From Pelomonas lactea (GTDB lineage: Bacteria > Pseudomonadota > Gammaproteobacteria > Burkholderiales > Burkholderiaceae_C): a stretch of DNA of 64,000 nucleotides. This document shows, piece after piece, positions 47,188 through 56,475 of this stretch (the stretch's first letter is position 1; each line of letters opens with the position of its first letter). A program made the translations under genes and the position numbers. The stretch is taken from positions 558,001 through 622,000 of the forward strand of contig NZ_JBIGHX010000003.1 in NCBI RefSeq assembly GCF_043555885.1, written 5' to 3'. The notes under the pieces are model-generated. The model was not told where the DNA came from. It made no database searches and saw only the letters and a program-made list of their open reading frames with translations.

Positions 47188-48365
47188 GGTTCGCCGCGTG
47201 GGCGGCCGGCGCGGCGCTGGCCGTCGTCGTCGCCTGGTGGGCCTGGCCGGGCCAGGCGGCCGCGCCGTCGTCCATCGCCGAGGCCGCCCGGCCACACCTG
47301 GCGTTGCCGGCGGGCGCGTCCGCAGCCGCATCGCGCCCGGCGGGCTCGCCGTTCACCGACGCCGCGCTGCGCGAGCGGCGGGCGCAGCGCGAGCTGCTGC
47401 TGCAGCGGCTGGAGCGCGCCCGCGTGACGCTGGACACCTACCGCCAGCAGACGCGCTACCCGCACGAGTCGCGCCCGCTGGCCGAGCACCCGGACCAGGT
47501 CCATCCCTTCGACCCCGTGCGCGAAAGCCTGCCGTTGCGCTTCCCCGGCACCAAGGCGGCCGTGCCGGGCGTGCGCATCGTGACGACGCAGGACCGCGTG
47601 TTCATGAGCGGCGACGAGACCGTGCGGGTCAGCGTGGCCGCGCAGGACGACGCGGGCCGCGCGCTGCCGCTGCTGGTCACGCGGGCCGTGGCCTTCGACC
47701 TGCCCGACCCTCGCCAGGCCGCCGGCCGGCCGCAGCTGGCGCTGGACTTCACCGGCAGCGACGGCATCTACAGCGCAAGCTTCCAGCCGTCGCGCACCGC
47801 GTTCGCCGACTTCGCCGGCACGCTGAGGCTGCAGGTCACGCTGAGCCAGGACGGGCGGCAGGGCGTCGTCAACTTCGACGTCGTCTACCAGCCGCTGGTG
47901 CCGGCCGAGTGGGGCGGCATCACCGAGCGGGTGGCGGACGGCTCGCTGGACTTCAACGTCGCGCTGACCGTGAAGCAGCCCGGCCGCTACGTCGTCACCG
48001 GCCGCGTGGACGATGCGCGCGGCCAGCCGTTCGCGCTGGTGTCGTTCAACGACGAACTGGGCGGCGGCGAGCAGACGGCGCGGCTGCGCGTGTTCGGCAA
48101 GCTGCTGCGCGACGCGGCACCGGCCCTGCCGCTGCGGCTGCGCGACCTGCAGGGCTTTCTGCTGCTGCCGGACCGCTTCCCCGACCGCGCGATGCTGGCG
48201 CGGCGCGAGGGCGTCGTCTTCACTGGCGCGCGTCACGCGCTCACGGCCTTCTCCGACGCGGAGTGGAGCAGCGAGGAGCGCAGCCGCTACCTGGCCGAGT
48301 TCAACCGCGACGTCAGCGAGCTGGAGGCGCAGCTGGCGGGCACGCCGCCACCGCCCGGGCGCTGA
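47184..48365 (+). CDS. membrane-anchored partner protein of the lipase-like hydrolase, unknown family
   Basis: This 393-residue protein has an N-terminal hydrophobic anchor (~2-24), an Ala/Pro-rich linker (~25-55), a short helical stretch (~60-90, ALRERRAQRELLLQRLERAR) and then beta-rich sequence (~115-370) reminiscent of tandem immunoglobulin-like domains. It should be tethered to the inner membrane and face the periplasm. The GTG start overlaps the hydrolase stop, so expression is coupled. This layout resembles lipase-specific foldases, which are also anchored, linker-borne and encoded just after their lipase, but the sequence does not match that family. It ends convergently with the PEP-CTERM gene. 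Confidence 0.6.
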   Translation: MRFAAWAAGAALAVVVAWWAWPGQAAAPSSIAEAARPHLALPAGASAAASRPAGSPFTDAALRERRAQRELLLQRLERARVTLDTYRQQTRYPHESRPLAEHPDQVHPFDPVRESLPLRFPGTKAAVPGVRIVTTQDRVFMSGDETVRVSVAAQDDAGRALPLLVTRAVAFDLPDPRQAAGRPQLALDFTGSDGIYSASFQPSRTAFADFAGTLRLQVTLSQDGRQGVVNFDVVYQPLVPAEWGGITERVADGSLDFNVALTVKQPGRYVVTGRVDDARGQPFALVSFNDELGGGEQTARLRVFGKLLRDAAPALPLRLRDLQGFLLLPDRFPDRAMLARREGVVFTGARHALTAFSDAEWSSEERSRYLAEFNRDVSELEAQLAGTPPPPGR

Positions 48366-48371
48366 GGGGGC

Positions 48372-49385
48372 TCAGCGGCGCCCGTTGCCGCGGCGGCGCG
48401 CCGCCATGCCCAGCAGGCCCAGGCCGGCGGCCAGCAGCAGCGCGGAGCCCGGCTCGGGCACGGCCGACACGGCATTGAACGCCTGCGCGGGGCCGCCGTT
48501 GATGCTGATGCTGTCCACGCCCAGCGTGTGCGAGAAATCGGCCGCCGCACCGTTCTGCGCGCCGGTGAACAGGAACACGTTCATGAAGTAGAAGTAGCGC
48601 CCGCAGACGGCCGAGATGGGGGCGGGCTCGGTGCCGTTGCACTGGATCTGCGTGCCGCTGGCGGTGACGCCCAGCGTGGTGTCCACGTCCACGGCGGTGT
48701 GCAGCGCGTCGGCCTGCGCGCCGAAGACGTCCAGGTGCGTCTGCGTGCTGGGGCGCAGCACGCTCAGCTGGCGCAGCAGCGTCTCGCCCTCGGCGTTCAC
48801 GTCCAGGCCGGCGTTGGCGAACAGGGCCGCCTGGCTGGCGTTCGAGAAGTTGGCCTCGGAGCCGTGGGCCAGCACGGCCACGCCGGCGGTCGTCGCGTCG
48901 GCGCCCAGCGCCACGTTGCCGGTGGTGGACAGCGAGCCCTTGAGGCCCAGGTTGAAGCGCACGGCGGCGTCCTGGTCCAGCACGGCCCAGTACGACAGCG
49001 CCGCGTAGCCGACCGCGGCCATGCCGGTGGCGTCCGGCGTCAGCGGCGCGCGTGCGCTGGCCGCGGCGCCCAGCTGCGTGGCCGAGGCCACGCCCAGCGC
49101 ACTGGCGCTCTTGCCGCCCACCGTCTGGCCCGACTCGGCCCGGCTCGGCGTGGCCGCCGAGGTGGGGAAGGTCAGGAAGCTGCCGTCCTGCGTCGGCGTG
49201 CCGTCGATGAGCGTGCCGGCGCTGACCTGCTTGACCGACACGTACCACTGGTTGAGCAGCAGGCCGTAGAACGAGGCCGGGTCCGGCGTGCCCAGCGGGG
49301 TGGGCGGCAGCGTGGCCTGGGCGGCGGCCGGCAGGCTGGCGGCGATCAGGCTCAGGACGAGCAGCGTGGGGCGGGGCAGGCGCAT
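48372..49385 (-). CDS. PEP-CTERM sorting-domain protein
   Basis: This 337-residue exported protein has a signal peptide (~1-23) and the C-terminal sorting signal VPEPGSALLLAAGLGLLG followed by AARRRG: a Pro-Glu-Pro motif, a hydrophobic helix and an arginine cluster. An exosortase would cleave and anchor or release it. The body is alanine- and threonine-rich with no catalytic motif; one Cys pair lies in QIQCNGTEPAPISAVCG. Function unknown, probably a surface or biofilm-matrix protein. No exosortase gene is in the window. Confidence 0.85.
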   Translation of the reverse strand: MRLPRPTLLVLSLIAASLPAAAQATLPPTPLGTPDPASFYGLLLNQWYVSVKQVSAGTLIDGTPTQDGSFLTFPTSAATPSRAESGQTVGGKSASALGVASATQLGAAASARAPLTPDATGMAAVGYAALSYWAVLDQDAAVRFNLGLKGSLSTTGNVALGADATTAGVAVLAHGSEANFSNASQAALFANAGLDVNAEGETLLRQLSVLRPSTQTHLDVFGAQADALHTAVDVDTTLGVTASGTQIQCNGTEPAPISAVCGRYFYFMNVFLFTGAQNGAAADFSHTLGVDSISINGGPAQAFNAVSAVPEPGSALLLAAGLGLLGMAARRRGNGRR

Positions 49386-49508
49386 GGGCGGGGTGGGCGT
49401 GAAAGACGCGCGAGTCTAGAAAGCGCGCCGCTGCGCCAGCGCCGCGGCCGGCCCCTAAGGCTGGGGGCGCCGGCCCGCCGAGTTGCAACCGTCTGTGAAC
49501 GGCGCCGC

Positions 49509-50762
49509 TCAGCGCGGCCCGGCCAGCCAGCCCACGAGGCCCTGGGCCGCCGCGCGGCCGCTGGCCAGGCTGGCCGTCAGCAGGTAGCCGCCGGTGGGCG
49601 CCTCCCAGTCCAGCATCTCGCCGGCGACGAACACGCCGGGCAGCGCGGTCAGCATCAGCCCGTCGGTCAGCGCCTCGAAGCGCACGCCGCCGGCGGTGGA
49701 GATGGCCTCGGCCACCGGGCGCGGTGCGTGCAGCGTCAGCGGCAGCGACTTCAGCGCCGCGGCCAGCGTGGCGGCGTCGAGCATCTGCTCGCGCGTCAGC
49801 AGCTCGTGCAGCAGGCCCAGCTTCAGCGCGCCGAGGTTGAGCCGGCTCTTCAGGTGCGACGACAGCGAGCGGCTGCCGCGCGGGTGCTTCACTTCGGCCA
49901 GCACGCGCTCGGGCGTCAGCTGCGGCAGCAGGTCCAGCGCCAGCGTGGCCGTGCCCGTGCGCGCGATCTGCTCGCGCAGCGCGCTGCTGGCGGCATAGAC
50001 CAGCGAGCCCTCGATGCCGGTGGCGGTGATGACGAACTCGCCGGGGCGGCTTGCAACGCCGTCGGTTGCGAGCGCCACAGGCTTGACCGGCTGGCCGGCG
50101 AACTCGGTCGCGAAGCGCTCGCTCCAGCCCGGCCCGGCCGCGTGTGCCGCGGTGGGGCCGACGTCGAAGCCGCAGTTGGCCGGCTGCAGCGGTGCGACGT
50201 CCACGCCGCGGGCGGCCAGCCAGGGCGCCCAGGCGCCGTCGGAGCCGAGCTGCGGCCAGGAGGCGCCGCCCAGCGCCAGCAGCGTGGCGCGCGGCGTGAC
50301 GAGGCGTTCGCCGTCCGGCGTGGCAAAGCGCAGAGATCCATCGTCGGCCCAGCCGGTCCAGCGGTGGCGCATCGCGAACTTCACGCCGGCCGCGCGCAGC
50401 CGCTGCAGCCAGGCGCGCAGCAGCGGCGCGGCCTTGAGGTCGGTGGGGAATACGCGGCCGGAGGTGCCGACGAAGGTCTGCACGCCCAGGCCGGCGGCCC
50501 AGGTGCGCAGCGCGTCGGCGTCGAAGCCGCGCAGCAGCGGCGCGATCTGCGCCGCGCGTGTGCCGAAACGGCCGACGAAGGGCTCGAACGGCTCGGAGTG
50601 CGTGAGGTTGAGGCCGCCCTTGCCGGCCAGCAGGAACTTGCGGCCGACGCTGGGCTTGGCGTCAAAGACGGTGACGGCGTGGCCGGCGGCGGCCAGCACC
50701 TCGGCGGCCATCAGGCCGGCGGGGCCGCCGCCGATGACGGCGATGGAATCGGGGGAGCTCAT
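49509..50762 (-). CDS. HI0933-family flavoprotein (TIGR03862-like)
   Basis: This 417-residue FAD protein has the dinucleotide-binding IGGGPAGLMAAEVLAAAGH (~10-28) and the family signature GRKFLLAGKGGLNLTHSEP (~40-58), ending with GVFVAGEMLDWEAPTGGYLL near the C terminus. Members are thought to be oxidoreductases or flavin-dependent reductases of unknown substrate. It is soluble and cytosolic. It begins 19 bp after the SDR gene, on the same strand. Confidence 0.87.
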   Translation of the reverse strand: MSSPDSIAVIGGGPAGLMAAEVLAAAGHAVTVFDAKPSVGRKFLLAGKGGLNLTHSEPFEPFVGRFGTRAAQIAPLLRGFDADALRTWAAGLGVQTFVGTSGRVFPTDLKAAPLLRAWLQRLRAAGVKFAMRHRWTGWADDGSLRFATPDGERLVTPRATLLALGGASWPQLGSDGAWAPWLAARGVDVAPLQPANCGFDVGPTAAHAAGPGWSERFATEFAGQPVKPVALATDGVASRPGEFVITATGIEGSLVYAASSALREQIARTGTATLALDLLPQLTPERVLAEVKHPRGSRSLSSHLKSRLNLGALKLGLLHELLTREQMLDAATLAAALKSLPLTLHAPRPVAEAISTAGGVRFEALTDGLMLTALPGVFVAGEMLDWEAPTGGYLLTASLASGRAAAQGLVGWLAGPR

Positions 50763-50781
50763 GCCCCCGATTGTCCCCGCC

Positions 50782-51669
50782 TCACTCGGCGCGCAGCTTG
50801 GCCCGCAACGCGGCGCCGATCTCGGGCCGGTCGATGAACGGGTCGGTGGGGTTGCGCAGCTGCATCACGTCTTCCAGGCGCGTCTGCACGCCGGCCAGCG
50901 CCTGCGGGTGGCTGAAGATGTAGAACTTGCCGTGGTCGATGGCGTCGAACACCATGGCCGCCACGTCGGCCGCGGTCAGCTTGCCCGAGGACACGGCCTT
51001 GTCGGTCTGCGCCTGGGAGATGAGCTGGCTCTTGGTGGGCTTGGTACTGGCGAACTCGGCCGGCCGGTTGCGGTGGCTCTGGCTGATGCCGGTGGGAACG
51101 AAGAACGGGCACAGCACCGACGCGTGGACCTGGTCGGTTACCAGCGACAGGTCTTGATACAGCGTCTCGGACAGCGACACCACCGCGTGCTTGGACACGT
51201 TGTACACGCCCATGTTGGGCGGGTTCAGCATGCCGGCCATGGAGGCGGTGTTGACGATGTGGCCGCGATACGCGGGGTCGGCCTTCGCCGCGGCCAGCAT
51301 CATGGGCGTGAACAGCCGCACGCCGTGCACGACGCCCATCAGGTTCACGCCCAGCACCCATTCCCAGTCGCTGAGGGCGTTCTCCCAGATCAGCCCGCCC
51401 GAGCCGACGCCGGCGTTGTTGAAGACGAAGTGCGGTGCGCCGAAGCGCTCCTGCACGGCATCTGCCAGGGCTTGCATCTGATCGGCCTTGGCCACGTCGA
51501 CCACGCGGGCCAGCACCTCCACGCCTGTGAACTCGGCCGCGGCCTTGTGCAGCGCATCGGCCTGCACGTCGACGAGCACGAGGTTCATGCCGCGCGCGGC
51601 GGCGAGGCGGGCGGTTTCCAGGCCGAAGCCGGAGCCGGCGCCGGTGATGACGGCGGTTTGCTTGCTCAT
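50782..51669 (-). CDS. short-chain dehydrogenase/reductase
   Basis: This 295-residue SDR has the cofactor motif GAGSGFG (~10-16), NNAGVG and the catalytic YNVSK (~160-164), plus a longer C-terminal region than classical members. The substrate is unknown; family resemblance is to SDRs acting on alcohols or 3-hydroxyacyl compounds. Its ATG overlaps the stop of the GNAT gene (ATGA), so it belongs to a run of the MDR oxidoreductase, the acetyltransferase and this SDR, followed by the flavoprotein. Confidence 0.85.
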   Translation of the reverse strand: MSKQTAVITGAGSGFGLETARLAAARGMNLVLVDVQADALHKAAAEFTGVEVLARVVDVAKADQMQALADAVQERFGAPHFVFNNAGVGSGGLIWENALSDWEWVLGVNLMGVVHGVRLFTPMMLAAAKADPAYRGHIVNTASMAGMLNPPNMGVYNVSKHAVVSLSETLYQDLSLVTDQVHASVLCPFFVPTGISQSHRNRPAEFASTKPTKSQLISQAQTDKAVSSGKLTAADVAAMVFDAIDHGKFYIFSHPQALAGVQTRLEDVMQLRNPTDPFIDRPEIGAALRAKLRAE

Positions 51670-52115
51670 TGCAGGGGCTTTCTCATTTCGATGTGGGGAA
51701 TGCCGTCTTCCATGTAGGGCTCGCCCACGGGCGCGAAGCCGAAGCCGGCATAGAAGCGTTCCAGGTGGGCCTGCGCGTGCAGCGTGATCGCGTGGCCGGG
51801 CCACAGCTGCTCGCAGCGGGCGACGGACTCGGCCATCAGCGCGCGGCCGGTGCCGCCACCGCGCGCGGCGGGGGCCGTGACGACGCGGCCGATGAGCGCG
51901 TCGGGCGACTTCACGCCCGGCGGGATCAGCCGCGTGTAGGCCCGCAGCGCGCCGTCCTCGCCGGTGCCCAGCAGGTGCAGCGTCTGGCGGTCCAGGCCGT
52001 CGATGTCGAGGAACACGCAGTTCTGCTCGACGACGAAGACCTGGGAGCGCAGCTGCAGCAGGTCGTAGAGCTGCTCGACGGTCAGCTCATCGAACCGGAC
52101 GCAGGTCCAGTGCAT
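51666..52115 (-). CDS. GNAT acetyltransferase, ElaA-like
   Basis: This 149-residue protein is a GNAT-fold acetyltransferase resembling ElaA: LYDLLQLRSQVFVVEQNCVF (~16-35) at the start, and the acetyl-CoA pyrophosphate-binding turn RGGGTGRALM (~85-94). The acceptor is not known. The start ATG overlaps the last base of the upstream MDR gene stop (TGATG arrangement), and its own stop overlaps the SDR start, so the three are translationally linked. Confidence 0.85.
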   Translation of the reverse strand: MHWTCVRFDELTVEQLYDLLQLRSQVFVVEQNCVFLDIDGLDRQTLHLLGTGEDGALRAYTRLIPPGVKSPDALIGRVVTAPAARGGGTGRALMAESVARCEQLWPGHAITLHAQAHLERFYAGFGFAPVGEPYMEDGIPHIEMRKPLQ

Positions 52116-53134
52116 CAGACCAGCTTGACGAGCTGCTTGCCGAAGTTCTTGCCCTTGAGCAGGCCCATGAAGGCCTCGGGCGCGTTCTCCAGGCCTTGCG
52201 CGACGGACTCGCGGTACTTGAGCTTGCCCGTGGCGACGAGGCCGCCCAGCTCCTTCAGCGCCTCCGGCCAGACTTCCATGTGCTCGGACACGATGAAGCC
52301 CTCGACCTTCATGCGGTTGACGAGGATGAGCTGCGGCGCGGCCATCGGGATGGGCTGGCCGTCGTAGCCGGAAATCATGCCGCACATGGCCACGCGGCTG
52401 AACGCGTTGGCGCGCAGCAGCACGGCGTCCAGGATGTAGCCGCCGACGTTCTCGAAGTAGCCGTCGATGCCGTTCGGGCACTCGGCCTTCAGCGCGGCGG
52501 AGAGAGACTTCACGTCGCGATGCTGCTTGTAGTCGATGCAGGCGTCGAAGCCCAGTTCCTCGACGACATAGCGGCACTTGTCGGCGCCACCGGCGATGCC
52601 CACCGCACGCGCGCCGCGCGCCTTGGCGAGCTGGCCGACGGCCGAGCCGACGGCACCGCTGGCGGCGCTCACCACGACGGTCTCGCCGGCCTTGGGGTTG
52701 ATGATCTTCACGAGGCCGTACCAGGCGGTCACGCCGGGCATGCCGACGGCGCCGAGGTAGGCGGACAGCGGGATGTGCGTCGTGTCCACCTTCTGCAGCA
52801 CGCCGCGCTGGCTGGCGTCGACGGTCTGGAACTCCTGCCAGCCGCCCATGCCGACGACCTTGTCGCCCACGGCGAAGTGGGCGTTCTTCGATTCGACGAC
52901 TTCGCCGACGGTGCCGCCGATCATGACCTCGTCGATCGCCTGCGACGCCGCGTAGCTCTTGCTGTCGTTCATGCGGCCGCGCATGTACGGGTCCAGGCTC
53001 AGGAAGTGGTTGCGCACGCGCACCTGGCCGTCGGCCAGCGGGGCGAGGGCGGCCTCGACGAGGCGGAAGTTGTCGGGCGTGACCTCACCCTTGGGGCGGG
53101 AGGCGAGGACGATCTGGCGGTTGGTGTTGCTCAT
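52115..53134 (-). CDS. NADP-dependent medium-chain oxidoreductase (CurA/YncB type)
   Basis: This 339-residue zinc-independent MDR enzyme resembles leukotriene B4 12-hydroxydehydrogenase and CurA: LSLDPYMRGRM (~46-56), the cofactor loop SAASGAVGSAVGQLAKARGARAVGIAGG (~152-179), and GMISGYDG near residue 255. Such enzymes reduce the double bond of alpha,beta-unsaturated ketones and aldehydes, often in detoxification. The start ATG at 53134 is the family start. A terminator separates it from kdgR, so it heads its own operon. Confidence 0.9.
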   Translation of the reverse strand: MSNTNRQIVLASRPKGEVTPDNFRLVEAALAPLADGQVRVRNHFLSLDPYMRGRMNDSKSYAASQAIDEVMIGGTVGEVVESKNAHFAVGDKVVGMGGWQEFQTVDASQRGVLQKVDTTHIPLSAYLGAVGMPGVTAWYGLVKIINPKAGETVVVSAASGAVGSAVGQLAKARGARAVGIAGGADKCRYVVEELGFDACIDYKQHRDVKSLSAALKAECPNGIDGYFENVGGYILDAVLLRANAFSRVAMCGMISGYDGQPIPMAAPQLILVNRMKVEGFIVSEHMEVWPEALKELGGLVATGKLKYRESVAQGLENAPEAFMGLLKGKNFGKQLVKLV

Positions 53135-53219
53135 GCGGGTCTCCAGGGCCGGGGGCGTCCCGGCCAGCGGAGGGCATTGAAGCATGGGGGCCGCCGCGGG
53201 TCACGTCCCGCGGGCGACA

Positions 53220-53241
53220 GAAAAGCACGGTCGTGCTTTTC
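53220..53241. terminator. terminator after kdgR
   Basis: GAAAAGCACG and CGTGCTTTTC (53220-53229, 53232-53241) form a perfect inverted repeat with a T-run on either strand. On the minus strand it overlaps the kdgR stop codon itself. It should end the kduD-to-kdgR transcript and insulate the MDR operon. Confidence 0.7.
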
Positions 53242-54049
53242 AGGTCTGCGTCGGCTGGATCGGGAAGTTCGTGCAGCCGAGCTTTTCGGAGATGTCGCGG
53301 CTGGCGTCCTGCAGCATCTTGACGACCTCGGGCGCCTTCTCGACGTCGAAGCGGAAGGTGGGGAAGGACACGCTCATGCCGGCGATGGGCTGGCCCAGCC
53401 GGTCGAAGATGGGCACGCCCAGGCAGCGGATGTGGTCGTCGAACTCCTCGCGGTCCTCGCCGAAGCCCTGCTTCTTGACCTGCTCGAGCTCGGCCAGGAA
53501 GGCCGGGCGCTCGGTGATGGTCTTGTCGCGAAAGCGCGTGAACGTCGCGCCGTCCAGGATGCGGTCGCGGCGGGCCGGGTGCTCCCAGGCCATCAGCACC
53601 TTGCCGATGGCCGTGCAGTGCAGCGGCGCGCGGCGGCCGATGCGCGAGTACATGCCCAGCATGTGGCGCGAGTCGACCTTGTGGATGTAGATGATCTCGC
53701 TGTCGATGAGGCTGCCCAGGTGGACCGTCTCGCCGGTGGCGTCGGCCAGCATCTGCATGTGGTGCTTGGCGAGGTCGACGAGCTCGGGCGCGGGCAGGGC
53801 CTTGGCGCCGATCTCGAACATGCGCATGGCCAGGCCATAGCGCTCGCTGTCGGCCTCCTGGCGCACATAGCCCAGGCTCTTCATCGTCTGCAGGAAGCGG
53901 TAGACCGTGGCCTTGGGCATGGCCAGGCGCACGGACAGGTCGGTGATGCCGATGTCGCTGCGCTCGCCCAGGGCGTTCAGGATCGCGAACACCTTGAGTA
54001 CCGCGGCCACCGATTCCGGTTGCTTCGAATCGCCAATGTCCTCGTCCAT
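53240..54049 (-). CDS. kdgR: IclR-family regulator KdgR of pectin catabolism
   Basis: The 269-residue protein is strongly reminiscent of enterobacterial KdgR across its length: QPESVAAVLKVFAILNALGE (~10-29), GITDLSVRLAMPKATVYRFLQTMKSLGYV (HTH, ~34-62), IHKVDSRHMLGMYSRIGRRAPLHCTAIGKVLMAW in the effector domain, and IRCLGVPIFDRLGQPIAGMSVSFPT. KdgR represses pectin and 2-keto-3-deoxygluconate genes until KDG binds. It is the last gene of the kduD-ogl-pme-pel unit, 51 bp after the pectate lyase, so it is controlled with its targets. Candidate operators lie at 58702, 58780 and 16514. Confidence 0.9.
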   Translation of the reverse strand: MDEDIGDSKQPESVAAVLKVFAILNALGERSDIGITDLSVRLAMPKATVYRFLQTMKSLGYVRQEADSERYGLAMRMFEIGAKALPAPELVDLAKHHMQMLADATGETVHLGSLIDSEIIYIHKVDSRHMLGMYSRIGRRAPLHCTAIGKVLMAWEHPARRDRILDGATFTRFRDKTITERPAFLAELEQVKKQGFGEDREEFDDHIRCLGVPIFDRLGQPIAGMSVSFPTFRFDVEKAPEVVKMLQDASRDISEKLGCTNFPIQPTQT

Positions 54050-54100
54050 GTTTTGATTCTTTCGGGCGCTTGTTCCAGGAGCGGAAGTCCGGATTCTGAC

Positions 54101-55363
54101 TCAGGCCCGGCGCGGGCCGGCACCGGCGCGGATTTGGTCAGCCAGTTGATCGGGGCTGGCGGGCCGCAGCGCGGCGGCGTCGTAGACCTCGTCGGGCCGC
54201 CAGCCGACGTCGGCGGCCAGCGTCTCCGCCGGGTGGGCGGCCTGCCAGGCCTGCAGCAGGTCCACCGGCTGGCCGTTGAGGCGGCTGTCGCGCACGACGA
54301 TGGCGCTGCCCTTGAGCCGGCGGATCAGCTGCCCCGGCGCCACGCCGGCCGGCAGCTCCCAGCGGTTGTGCTCGGCGTACAGGCGCGACTGCATGCCCGC
54401 GCCCAGCGTGTAGCCGACGTCCTCGGCCTGGTCGGCGCTGAACAGGTTGCTGACGACGTGCACGCGGCCGAAGCGCACGCGCGGCGTGCGTTCCTTGCAG
54501 GCGTGGAAGTGGCTGTGGTGCAGCGTCACGCGCAACCGGCCGGTGTCCAGCGCGGCCCGGCTGTCGCTGCTGCCGATCAGCATGGTCTTGTCGTGGGCCT
54601 GGAAGCGGCACCAGGACACGGTGACGAGGTCGCTGCCCCCCGTGATGTCCAGCAGACCGTCGTGGTGCTGCACGCGCCGGCCCAGGCGGATGGGCTCGGC
54701 CTTGTCGGGGTGATCGCCGTCGTCGAACTCGCAGTGGTCCACCCACACCCGCTCGGCACCGCGCAGCGACAGGCCGTCGTACTCGGAGTTCCACTCGCCA
54801 TGGCCGTTGTCGCGTGGTTCCCAGGCGGGGAAGTGGTCGTAGGCGTCGGAGAAGCGCAGGTCGCGGATGACGATGTTGCTGACCTTGTCCAGCAGCACCA
54901 TGCCGTGCTGGAAGCCGGCGCCGGGGGCCGCGCCCAGCAGCGTGGTGTTGGACGGCAGCCGCACGATGGACACGGCGGCCTGGCGCTGCTCGGAGCGCTT
55001 GCGCGCGTCTTCCAGCGGGCCCTTGGGGTCGTCGCGGCCCCAGGTGGCGGGGTCGAAGGCGCGGTCGAAGGCGTCGAAGCTGAACGCCGGGTCGCGGAAA
55101 GCCTCGGCGCCGCCGGGGCAGAGGTCGATGAAGGTGTGCAGCCGGATGATCTTGGGCTTGTCGCCCAGCCGCAGCGCGGCATCCAGGCCCGCGCGGTCAT
55201 GCACGTCGAAGACATGCTCCGGCATGGCCGCGGCGCCGCCGGTGGTCTTGCCGACGCCGGCCCAGCCCAGCGGTGATTCGGCCGCCGCGCGTGGCGTGGA
55301 AACGCAGCCGCCCAGGGCGGAGAGTCCGGCAAGGGCGAGGACGTGGCGGCGAGGGACGGTCAT
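54101..55363 (-). CDS. pectate lyase, polysaccharide lyase family 1, lipoprotein
   Basis: This 420-residue enzyme cleaves polygalacturonate by beta-elimination with calcium. It has a lipoprotein signal with lipobox LGGC (Cys ~20), so it should be held in a membrane and act from there. PL1 features are LPSNTTLLGAAPGAG (~133-147), WVDHCEFDDGDH (~207-218), and ERTPRVRFGRVHVVSN (~290-305), where the catalytic Arg lies. It overlaps the pectinesterase stop by four bases. Enzyme, esterase and oligomer lyase are thus made together. Confidence 0.92.
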   Translation of the reverse strand: MTVPRRHVLALAGLSALGGCVSTPRAAAESPLGWAGVGKTTGGAAAMPEHVFDVHDRAGLDAALRLGDKPKIIRLHTFIDLCPGGAEAFRDPAFSFDAFDRAFDPATWGRDDPKGPLEDARKRSEQRQAAVSIVRLPSNTTLLGAAPGAGFQHGMVLLDKVSNIVIRDLRFSDAYDHFPAWEPRDNGHGEWNSEYDGLSLRGAERVWVDHCEFDDGDHPDKAEPIRLGRRVQHHDGLLDITGGSDLVTVSWCRFQAHDKTMLIGSSDSRAALDTGRLRVTLHHSHFHACKERTPRVRFGRVHVVSNLFSADQAEDVGYTLGAGMQSRLYAEHNRWELPAGVAPGQLIRRLKGSAIVVRDSRLNGQPVDLLQAWQAAHPAETLAADVGWRPDEVYDAAALRPASPDQLADQIRAGAGPRRA

Positions 55364-56475
55364 GGTCGGTTGTTGAATTCGCTGAGGCGGTTCGTGGCGG
55401 CGTCGAACGGGCGGCGCGAGGTGCTGGCCTGCCAGGGGCCCACATGTGCGCCGATCTCGCTGTCGCGCACGACGGCCAGGCCGTTGGGGCTGCTGCCGGC
55501 CGCCCAGGTGCCGGCCTTCACGCCGGCATCCCAGGCGCGGCCCAGCGCCGTGGCGCCGGGCGCGATGCCGGGCTCGGCGATGAGGCGGCTGTGCGTGACG
55601 AGAAACCCCTGCTGAACGTCGGGTGCCGTGCTGGGCGCCAGGATGATGCCGCCGTGGCCGGGCGTGCGGCGGTTGGCGCGGGTGAGGATCGTCGAGTGCT
55701 CGATGACCAGCGTCGCGTTGCCGAAGATGAAGTCCACGTCGCCGGCGATGAGGCTGTGGCGGATCAACTGGCGGGACGGGACGTCGGGCCGGCTCGGATT
55801 CGGCCGCTTCACGTACAGCGTGTCCTGGTGGCCCAGCAGGCGCACGTTCTCCAGCTGCAGGCGGTCGCCGTTCAGCGTCAGCGCCACGGCCTGCGCGCCG
55901 CCGCTTTCGCCGACGCCGGTCGGGTAGGCCTCGCCGCGGCGAACGCCGTCCATCGCGTCGTTGGCGATGGTCAGCGAGATGAGCTGCACGTCATGGCTTT
56001 GCACCAGCACGCTGGTGCTGCCGCTGGTGCCGATGGTGGTCTTGCCGAGCTCCGGCCAGCAGGGGTGGGCGGCTTCCTGCTCGCCCTTGGGCTTGCCGGA
56101 GAAGCGGTTGTCGACGAGCACCACGGTCGCCGGATCCAGCGCCGTGCCGACGATGGCGAGGGGCGCCTTGTCCTTGATGCAGACGGGGCCGCGGTAGGTG
56201 CCCGGCTGGACGTGGATGACCCAGCGCTTGGCACCGGACTGGCCCTCGGCGGGCACCTTGTCGATGGCGGCCTGCACGGACTCGCCGGCCTTGACGATGA
56301 AGTCCGGCGCGGCGGCCGACAGGTCGGCCAGCGGCGCCGGCTGCCAGTCACCGAGGTAGGCGGCCGTCGTGTGGGCGGCGGCCTGCTCGGGTGTGAGCTG
56401 GGGGCGGGTCTGCGCCTGGGCTCCGGCCGGGCTGACGCCGGTGACCAGCAGCAGGGCGGCCAGCGCGAGCTTCAC
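55360..56475 (-). CDS. pectinesterase (carbohydrate esterase family 8)
   Basis: This 371-residue enzyme removes methyl esters from homogalacturonan so that pectate lyase can act. A signal peptide (~1-20, ending AGAQ) exports it. CE8 motifs are in place: GTYRGPVCIKDKAPLAIVG (~93-111), GHQDTLY (~215), the catalytic Asp of GDVDFIFGNA (~245) and LGRAWD (~311). It overlaps the oligogalacturonate lyase stop upstream and the pectate lyase start downstream by 4 bp each. Confidence 0.93.
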   Translation of the reverse strand: MKLALAALLLVTGVSPAGAQAQTRPQLTPEQAAAHTTAAYLGDWQPAPLADLSAAAPDFIVKAGESVQAAIDKVPAEGQSGAKRWVIHVQPGTYRGPVCIKDKAPLAIVGTALDPATVVLVDNRFSGKPKGEQEAAHPCWPELGKTTIGTSGSTSVLVQSHDVQLISLTIANDAMDGVRRGEAYPTGVGESGGAQAVALTLNGDRLQLENVRLLGHQDTLYVKRPNPSRPDVPSRQLIRHSLIAGDVDFIFGNATLVIEHSTILTRANRRTPGHGGIILAPSTAPDVQQGFLVTHSRLIAEPGIAPGATALGRAWDAGVKAGTWAAGSSPNGLAVVRDSEIGAHVGPWQASTSRRPFDAATNRLSEFNNRP

